Shown here one piece after another: positions 56,875-64,000 of a stretch of 64,000 bases of DNA. Positions within the stretch are counted from its first letter, which is position 1. The number at the start of each line of letters is the position of its first letter. Both the position numbers and the translations under genes were made by a program. Under the pieces are notes generated by a model. That model was not told the origin of the DNA. It saw nothing but the letters and a program-made list of their open reading frames with translations, and searched no databases. The DNA lies in NCBI GenBank assembly GCA_963383645.1, contig OY726569.1, forward strand, positions 73,882,635 through 73,946,634, written 5' to 3'. This DNA comes from Muscardinus avellanarius (lineage: Eukaryota; Chordata; Mammalia; Rodentia; Gliridae).

Positions 56875-57985
56875 GCCTCACTAAGTTGCCCAGGTTGGCT
56901 TTGAACTTGGGATCCTCCTGCATCAGCCTCTGAAGTTTCTGGGATTACAGGTCTGTGCCAACATATCCAGGTCATTCACCAATTTTGTGAAAGATTTTAG
57001 TGAAATCTAACTCATTAATTTTTCCCATTATATCAATCAGTTGCATTTGCAATTAATCAGAAGATAATTAAGAAAGAAGATATTGAGGTGGGTATGGTGG
57101 TTTGCACTTGTAATCCCAGTACTTGGCAGGCTGAGACAGGAAGAGTGCAGGTTTGTGGCCAGCCTCAGCAACTTAGTGAGATCCTCTACAATTTAGTGAG
57201 AACTTCTTTTAAAATAAAGTTCTGGAGGTGCAGCTCAGGGCTAGAATGCTCCTGAGTTCAATCCAGAAGAAGAAGATGGAGAAGGAGAAGAAATTAAATA
57301 TTAATTAATTAATTTAAGATGGGCCTGGTGGCACATACTTGTAATCCCAGTACTTGGGAGGCTGAGTCAGGAGGATCACATGTTCAAGGCCAGCCTCAGC
57401 TACTTAGTGAGGCCCTCTGCAACTTAGTGAAACCCTATTTCGAAATAAAGAATAAAAAATAGTGCTGGAAGTGTATCTTGGAGGTAGAATGCCCTTGGAT
57501 TCAATCCTCAGTACCTCAGAATAATAACAATACTACTACTAATACTAATACTAATAATAATTTATTTCACTAATGGACACTGAACTCAGAGGCACTCTAT
57601 AAATGAGCCATATCTCTAGCACTTTTTATTATTATTTTGAGGCAGAGTCTCACTAAGTTACCCAGGCAGCCTCATTGAATTTGGGATCCTCCTATCTTAG
57701 CCTGGCAGAGTAGCTGGGCTTACAGCCAGGCTGTAAATATAAATTGTTATTTTTTTTATTTTATTTTTCTTATTTTTTGGTGGTACTGGGGGTGGAACCC
57801 AGAGGCTTTCTACCTCTGGGCTATGCTCCCAGACCTTTTTTTTTATATTTTACTTGGAAACAGGGTCTCACTAAGTTGCTGAGAGCCTCACTAAGTAGCT
57901 GAGGCTGGCTTTGGACCTGTGTGATCCTCCTGTCTCAGCCTCCCAAGTGCAGGGATTACAAGCATGTGCCACCACGCCCGGCTAA
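56875..57985. mobile_element. SINE cluster
   Basis: A minus-strand B1 half (56875-56971), plus-strand copies (57086-57290, 57316-57545), a diverged minus-strand copy (57560-57735) and a minus-strand type II copy (57770-57985). Confidence 0.78.
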
Positions 57986-58009
57986 ATTTTTAATATTTTA
58001 ACAAATGTA

Positions 58010-58407
58010 TTTAGCCACGCGTGGTGGCACACACTTGTAACCCCAGTTCTTGGGAGGCTGAGACAGGAGGATCGTAGATTTGAGTCCAGCTTCAGCAACT
58101 TAGGGAGACCCTATTTCAAAGTAAAGGAATAAAGTAGGGCTGGGTGTGTAGCTTGGAGGTATAATGTCCTTGGGTTCAATCCCCAATACCATACACACAC
58201 ACACCCAAAAATGTATTTAAAATCCCAGTACTTGAGAAGCTTAGGCAGGAGGATCATAGACTCAAGGCCAGCCTCAGGAATTTAGCAAGACCTTCAGCAC
58301 CTTAGTGAGACCCTCCCTCCCTCCCTCCCTCCCTTCTTCCCTCCCTCCCTCCCCTCTTTCTTTCTTTCTTTCTTTCTTTCTTCCTTCCTTCCTTCCTTCC
58401 TTCCTTC

Positions 58408-58456
<49 letters not shown>

Positions 58457-58642
58457 TGTGTATGTGATACTGGGAATTGAATCCAGGGCACTTGACCTCT
58501 GAGCTATACCCATAATTCTATTTTTATCTTTTATTTGCTAAGTTGCTGAGGGCCTAAATTGCTGGGGCTAGCCATGAACTTGCAATCCTCCTCTCTCAGC
58601 CTCCCAAGTACTGGGATTACAAGTGTGTGCAACCACATCCGG
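58010..58642. mobile_element. SINEs around a long pyrimidine tract
   Basis: Plus-strand copies (58010-58205, 58218-58312), the tract at 58310-58455, and a minus-strand copy (58456-58642) whose tail the tract also forms. Confidence 0.78.
58310..58455. repeat. (CCCT)n(CTTT)n(CCTT)n(CTTT)n tract
   Basis: About 145 bases of pure pyrimidine on the plus strand, in four blocks with mirror-like order. It lies between two SINEs that point toward each other. Confidence 0.93.
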
Positions 58643-58682
58643 ATGTTTCTAGAGTTTTATATGTGGAAATATGAACTGTGTG

Positions 58683-58757
58683 TGTTCACATGCGCTGGGG
58701 ATTTAACCCAGGGTCTTGAGCCACACAGGCGCTCTATGATCTATACCCCGGAGTTCC
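58683..58757 (-). mobile_element. ID-like element keeping the anticodon region
   Basis: 'gctggggatttaacccaggg', 'tcttgagccacacaggcgct' and 'ctatgatctataccccgga' align with an antisense ID element including the part missing from dID halves. It is short and diverged. Confidence 0.55.
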
Positions 58758-58782
58758 ATATTGAGCATTTTTATAAGCGACA

Positions 58783-59255
58783 TACTTTTTTTTTTTTTTT
58801 TGGTGGTACTGGGGGTGGAACCCAGAGGCTTTCTACCTCCAGGCTATACTCCCAGACCTTTTTTATATTATATTTGGAAACAGGATCTCACTAAGTTGCT
58901 GAAAGCCTCACTAAGTAGCTGAGGCTGGCTTCGAACCTGTGCGATCCTCCTGTCTCAGCCTCCCAAGCGTGGGGATTACAAGCGTGCACCACCACGCCCG
59001 GCTCTTATGTAATTTTTGTTTAAAAAAAATCACATGATAAACCAGGCATGGTGGCACAGGCTTGTAATCCCAGTTCTTGAGAGGCTGAGACAGGAGGATC
59101 GCAGGTTTGCACCAGCCTGAGTTACTTACTGAGGCCCTCCACAATTTAGCGAGACCCTGTTTCCAAATAAAGAATAAAATAGGGCTGGTGGTATAGCTCT
59201 GAGGTAGAATGCCCCTGGGTTCAATCCCCACCATCACCACCACCACAACAAAAAA
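58783..59255. mobile_element. Minus-strand type II SINE and plus-strand type IV SINE
   Basis: A type II copy at 58783-59005. A type IV copy at 59039-59255 with repeats of aaaaaatcacatga on both sides. Confidence 0.84.
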
Positions 59256-59652
59256 TCACATGAAATGGAAAAGCTTCTAAATATCATTTCTCAAAATATT
59301 CTTTTGGAACAGTTTTCAAAAACCAGTTGTTTTTTTGCTTGTCAAAATATCAGCCTTACTTTGAAGGCACAGAATTTTAAAATATTGCTTCTTAGCATCT
59401 ATAAAGTAGCATAATACTGACAGCTACCTTATTATCATTGCAAAGTCAGCAAAGTTCGAATGCTTGTCTTTTTGTAAAAGAAAAGTGCAGGTTATTTAGA
59501 GATTCTGACAACTATTGTAATACTCTGACAAAAACCCCTCTCAAACCTCCATGTGAAGCCAAATATCTCCAGCATCAATCACCTTCTCATCACAGACAAC
59601 TGTTATACTCTGATGCATGAGAGTCTTATTTCTACAAAAATTAACACCTTAC
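59256..59652. other. Unassigned sequence
   Basis: Non-SINE DNA without a recognised exon, RNA gene or repeat family. Confidence 0.5.
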
Positions 59653-59843
59653 CTAGGCATGGTGGCACACGCCTGTAATCCCAATACTTGTGAGGTTGAG
59701 AAAGAGTCGTAGGTTCAAGGACAGCCTCAACAAGTAGTGAGACTTATCAACCTAGCAAGACTGTTTCAAAATAAAAATAAAAAGTAGTGCAGGAGGGTGT
59801 AGCTTGGAGGTAGAATTCCTCTAAATTCAATCCCTGTTAACAC

Positions 59844-59886
<43 letters not shown>
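59653..59886 (+). mobile_element. Type IV SINE with (AC)n tail
   Basis: Full copy (59653-59846) with an (AC)20 tail. aacacctt is repeated at the edges. Confidence 0.83.
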
Positions 59887-59887
<1 letters not shown>

Positions 59888-60199
59888 CACCTTGATGTTG
59901 TGCCCTAGGCACAAAAAGTGTAATATGGGAGTACTACCATCCTTCTATCTGTGTCATGGAACTCCTGTCGCCAGATTTTCAGTGACTTGTAACCAGCAGT
60001 ATTGCAGACAAAATAAGGATTCTGGCATCTATCTGCAAAGGTGAATTACTTTGGGGGATTAAAAAATGTAAATAGAAATCTCACATTGTCTCCAGCATGC
60101 TAACGGGTCACCATACACACCCTGGATGTGCACTTCCCATGCTACTGTGGGGCCCGTGTGTCGGAGCTTGGACCATTCCATTTGAGGCCTAGACAGTCA
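59887..60199. other. Unassigned sequence
   Basis: About 310 bases without recognised features. Confidence 0.5.
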
Positions 60200-60385
60200 G
60201 TAAACTGGTGTCAGAGAGGCCTGGGCTAGAAATTCCAAAATTGGCTCCATCATTTATCAGCTCTGTAGTTTTGTGCACATTCGATCACCACTGTGCTTCC
60301 GTGTCCACAATTTAAAGTGGAATATTCCACTTTAAAATAACACTTCATGAAACTGAGTTAAGGATTAAATAAGATAGTTTATTTT
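60200..60385 (-). mobile_element. MIR, antisense
   Basis: Reverse-oriented MIR: 'tggctccatcatttatcagc', 'tctgtagttttgtgcacatt', 'catgaaactgagttaaggat' and 'taaataagata'. A 26-bp palindrome lies inside it. Confidence 0.68.
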
Positions 60386-60390
60386 TTGTC

Positions 60391-60600
60391 ACCAGGCATG
60401 GAGGTCCACGCTTGTAATCCCAGCATTCAGGAGGCCGAGGCAGGAGGATCGCAGTTCGCGTTCAGTCTCAGCTACGCAGTGAGGCCCTTTGCAACTCAGT
60501 GACACCCTGTTTCCAAATAAAGAATAAAAAATAGGGCTGGGGGTCTAGCTCAGAGGTAGAATGTCCCTGGGTTCCATTCCTAGTACTGCAAAAAAAAAAA
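60391..60600 (+). mobile_element. B1-dID SINE with target repeat
   Basis: Complete copy with aagatagttta repeated on both sides. Confidence 0.87.
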
Positions 60601-60639
60601 CCCAAAAGATAGTTTATTTTCTTGTTTTATTCTCTTTTT

Positions 60640-61036
60640 TTGTGTGGGGGGGTACTGCTTAATGCTAGAGATTGAACCCAGGGATATTCTATTTCTGAGC
60701 TACACCCCCAGCCCTAGTATTTTTTTTTTTGGGGGGGGGGACAGGGTCTCATTAAATTGCTGAAGGCCTTAATAAGTTGCAGAGGCTGGCTTCAAATTTG
60801 TGATTCTCCTGACTCAGCCTCTGTACTGGGATTATAGTAATGTGCCACCATGTCCAGCTAATAAAATAGTTTTAATATGACCATAATATGACTTTTTTTT
60901 TTTGCAGTACTGGGGATGGAACCCAGGGGCATTCTACCTCCAAGTTACACCCCCAGCCCTATATTTTATTTTTTTATTTTGAAGCAAGGTCTCACTGAAT
61001 TGCAAATGGCTTCACTAAGTAGCCTGGTTTGTTTGT

Positions 61037-61071
<35 letters not shown>

Positions 61072-61154
61072 TTTTTGTGTGTGTGTGTGTGTGTGTTTTT
61101 GGTTTTTTTTTTTTTTGTAGTACTGGGGGTAGAACACAGGTGGAAACCCAATAA

Positions 61155-61203
<49 letters not shown>

Positions 61204-61720
61204 AGAAAAGAAAAAGGAAGAGACAGGATCTCAGTAAGTTGCAGCCCCACAAATACTGAGATCATTGGCATGTACCACCATGCCCAGCTTTCTTGTGGCA
61301 TTGGGGATTGAACCCAGGGACATTTTATTTCTGAGCAACACCCCCAGCCCTATTTTATTTCTTATTTTGAAACAGGGTCTCACTAAGTTGCTGAGACTGT
61401 CTTCAAACTCATGATCCTTCTTTTTATTTATTTATTTATTTTTGGTGATACTAGGGATGGAACCCAGGGGCCTTCTACCTCCGGACTACACTCTCAGACC
61501 TATTTTAAATTTTATTTGGAAACAGGGTCTCACTAAGTTGCTGAGAGCCTCACTAAGTAGCTGAGGCTGGCTTTGAACCTGTGAAATCCTCTTGTCTCAG
61601 CCTCCCAAGTGTGGGGATTACAAGTGTGAGCCACCACGCCTGACCAAACTCATGATCCTCTTTCCTCAGTCTCCTGAGCACTGACTGATGTTCCAGGCAC
61701 GTGCCACCATACCCAGCTGT
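60640..61720 (-). mobile_element. Minus-strand SINE cluster with (TTTA)n, (GT)n and (AC)n
   Basis: Copy 60640-60859. Copy 60893-61024, then (TTTA)10 and (GT)n (61036-61096). A tail scrap with (AC)21 (61115-61199). A B1 scrap (61215-61290). An outer copy (61293-61417 and 61646-61720) split by a type II copy (61440-61645), with 'aaactcatgatcct' repeated at the edges. Confidence 0.78.
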
Positions 61721-61763
61721 TACCTGCCTTTCTCCCAAAATTGGAATGTTCAAATGTCTCCCA

Positions 61764-62640
61764 ATAGCTGGGAGTGGTGGCTCATGCATTTAATCCCATC
61801 ATTTGGGAGGCTGAGACAGGAGGATTGCACAGGTTCAAAGCCAGCCTCAGCTACTTAGTGAGGCTCTCAGCAACTTAGTGAGACCCTGTTTCCAAATAAA
61901 GTATAAAAATAGGTCTGAGAGTATAGCCGGAGGTAGAAAAGCCCTTGGGTTCCATATCCAGTACCACCCAAAAAAAAAAAAAAAAAGTTTAAATTTAGGC
62001 AACAAGTTAAATACCATTATTTATCTCTTTACCTAATCTCAATTATCCTCTAAAAGGAAACCATGAAGCCAGGTATGGTGGCACATACTTGTAATCTCTG
62101 TACTCAGAAGGCTGAGACAGGAGGATTGCAGGTTCAAAGCCAGCCTCAGCAACTTAGCTAGGCCCTCTGCACCTTAGTGAGACTCTGTTTAAAAAAAATA
62201 GGGCTGAGGGTGAAGCTTGGAGGTAGAATGCCCCTGAGTTCCATCCTCAATACCACAAAACAAAACAAAACAAAACAAAAAAACAGGTTCTCATTAAGTT
62301 GCTGAGGTGAGGCAGGCAAAGACAGGTCTCAGCCTCCCAAGTGCTGAGATTACAGGCATGTAGTGCATGCCTGGCTTATTATTATTATTTTTAAAGACTG
62401 GGGTTGCAGATTAGAGGCAGAATGATCCTGGGTTCAATTTCTAGTACCAAAAGGAATTTTTTTTTTTTTTTGATAAGCAAACAAAAAGCGTTAGATGTGG
62501 AATTGCTCAGAGTCTTCCCAGAGATTTTCTTTTTAATTGGAGCTTGAACCCAGAGGCATTCTTCCTCCAAACTACACCACAGAGATTCTCCTAAGTATCC
62601 CAAGTACTGGGATTACAAGTATGGACCACCTTACCCAGCT
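61764..62640. mobile_element. SINE cluster
   Basis: Plus-strand type II copy (61764-61986), plus-strand type IV copy with an (AAAAC)n tail (62066-62282), minus-strand B1 piece (62286-62376), plus-strand ID-like tail (62395-62455), and a minus-strand internally deleted copy (62535-62640). Confidence 0.77.
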
Positions 62641-62737
62641 CCAGATAATCTTTTGACTCCAAAGAAACTCCTGGGTACCAGTCCCCACGTACAACAGAAA
62701 TCCAGTTCCCCCATGGTGATTAAAATCAATCACCTCA

Positions 62738-62935
62738 AGCTGGGCGTGGTGGTGCACGTTTGTAATCCCTGCACTTGGGAAGCTGAGACAGGAGGATCAC
62801 ACAGATTCGAAGCCAGCCTCAGCTACTTAGTGAGGCTCTCGGCAACTTAGTGAGACCTTGTTTCCAAATAAAATATAAAATAGGTCTGGGAGTATAGCCC
62901 AGAGGTAGAAAGCCTCTGGGTTCCACCCCCAGAAC

Positions 62936-62967
<32 letters not shown>

Positions 62968-62975
62968 AAAAAAAA
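62738..62975 (+). mobile_element. Type II SINE with 16-bp target duplication
   Basis: Flanked by aaaatcaatcacctca at 62722-62737 and 62976-62991. The tail is (AC)n followed by A. Confidence 0.92.
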
Positions 62976-63134
62976 AAAATCAATCACCTCAGCTGGTTGG
63001 AGGAGTTTCTTCCCAGGTATTGTTGGTTCAGTGGCATAAGGGGCCCCAGATGGCCAGGTGGCATCTCAATTTCCTCTCAATGGAACTGTTGTGTTTCACG
63101 ACACAAGCATTTCTCTGTTGGGAACTAAGACTTT

Positions 63135-63664
63135 CCTGGTTGCACATGCCTATAATCCCAGATATTCAAGAGACTGAGGCAAGTGGTTCACAAATTTAAG
63201 GCCATAATGAGCAATTTAGAAAGATAAGCTATAGCCAGGCGTGGTGGCGCACGCTTGTAATCCCAGCATTTGGGAGGCTGAGACCTGGAGGATCACGGTT
63301 CGCGGACAGCCTCAGCTACTTAGTGAGGCCCTCTGCAACTCACTGAGACCCGGTTTCAAAATAAAGAATAAAAAATAGGGCTGAGGGTGTAGCTTGGAGG
63401 TAGAATGCGCCTGGGTTCCATCCCCTGTACTGTGAAGGGAAGAAAGAGAAAGAAGGAAAGAAAGAAAAGAAAGAAAGAGGGAGGAAAGAGAAGGGAGGAA
63501 GGAAGGAAGGAAGGAAGGAAAAAAGATAGATCAGGATTGGGGTGTAGCTTGGAGGTAGAATGCCCCTGGGTTCAGTCCCTAAATACTGAAGAGGAAAAAA
63601 AAATCTGAGACCCCACTTTCAATTCTTTTGGAATTGAAGTGAAATTGCTGTATAATATGGTAAC

Positions 63665-63696
<32 letters not shown>

Positions 63697-64000
63697 GTTT
63701 AATTCATTTATTTTTTTGTGGTGATTGAGACTGAATCTAGGGGCATACTACATCTGATATACACCCCCAACCTTATTTTGTTTTTTATTTAAAAATAGCA
63801 TCTAAGTTGCTGAGGGCCTTCCTAAGTTGCTGAGGCTGCTTCCAAACTGTGATCCTCCTGTCTCAGCCACCATGCCTAGCTATTTTTAATTCTTTTGAGG
63901 AAGTACCATACCTCAAGAGATATCTTTTTTTTTTTTTTTAATGTGTGGTACCAGGATTGAACTCAGGGGCATTCTACTTCCAAGCTACACTTCTAGCCCT
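63135..64000. mobile_element. SINE cluster at the right edge
   Basis: Plus-strand B1 half (63135-63230), plus-strand type I-like copy (63234-63437), (GAAA)n/(GGAA)n tract (63437-63522), plus-strand dID tail (63530-63600), (TTTC)8 (63667-63697), minus-strand copy (63715-63880), and a minus-strand dID tail cut by the window end (63925-64000). 62992-63134 is unassigned. Confidence 0.78.

Overview
This window is nuclear DNA of a rodent, most likely from the squirrel-related clade (Sciuridae, possibly Gliridae). The evidence is well over 100 copies of a dimeric SINE: a 7SL-derived B1-like left half, an A-rich linker around aaaataaagaataaaa, and a right half like a tRNA-derived ID element that has lost its anticodon region. 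This matches the B1-dID family described from squirrels, dormice and relatives. Mouse/rat-type B2 and B4 elements were not seen. The species cannot be fixed from the sequence.

SINE subtypes are named as follows in the entries. Type I has 'cccagcattcgggagg', 'gcggttcgcggacagcc', linker 'ttcaaaataaagaataaaaaatagggc' and a tail ending 'ccccagacccgc'. Type II has 'ccccgcgcttgggagg', 'gcaggttcgaagccagcc', 'gtttccaaataaaatataaaataggtctggg' and a tail with 'gaaagcctctgggttccac'. Type III is like type II, but the middle of the B1 half is replaced by 'cgctggcttaagagacc' and the tail reads 'gaagggcttccaggaacccc'. Type IV is the older, diverged form (tail 'agaatgcccctgggttcaatccccagtac').

Only one protein-coding gene is recognised. 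It is the first coding exon of DCAF5 (WDR22), on the minus strand at 33043-33256, inside a CpG island of about 1.6 kb. Its splice donor is intact. Everything at lower coordinates is therefore read as DCAF5 intron 1 (no second exon was found), and everything above about 33.5 kb as upstream intergenic DNA. The island and its flanks (about 31.4-34.3 kb) are free of SINEs, unlike the rest of the window.

The remaining DNA is a layered record of retrotransposition. There are two processed pseudogenes (RPS3A at 9820-11362, RPL7 at 12336-13374), both broken by later SINEs. There are two L1-derived elements, 15077-18329 (+) and 36978-39751 (-). Each is bounded by target-site duplications, each carries ORF1, and each has the 3' part of ORF2 in reverse orientation between ORF1 and the 3' end. 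The second keeps an open ORF1 of 309 codons. A third element at 52.3-54.5 kb is an array of L1 5'UTR-like monomers in a higher-order pattern, closed by the same 3' terminal module. There is also a decayed gammaretrovirus-like pol plus LTR (54.9-56.9 kb), a solo LTR-like insert (43.0-43.7 kb), an old Tigger-like DNA transposon, and MIR, L2 and L1 remnants.

The strongest candidate for something undescribed is the inversion-bearing, ORF1-only L1 family, together with its habit (shared with the SINEs) of landing in the A-rich linker of older B1-dID copies. The positions are read by eye. Repeat boundaries can be off by several bases, and family names beyond those argued in each entry are inference.
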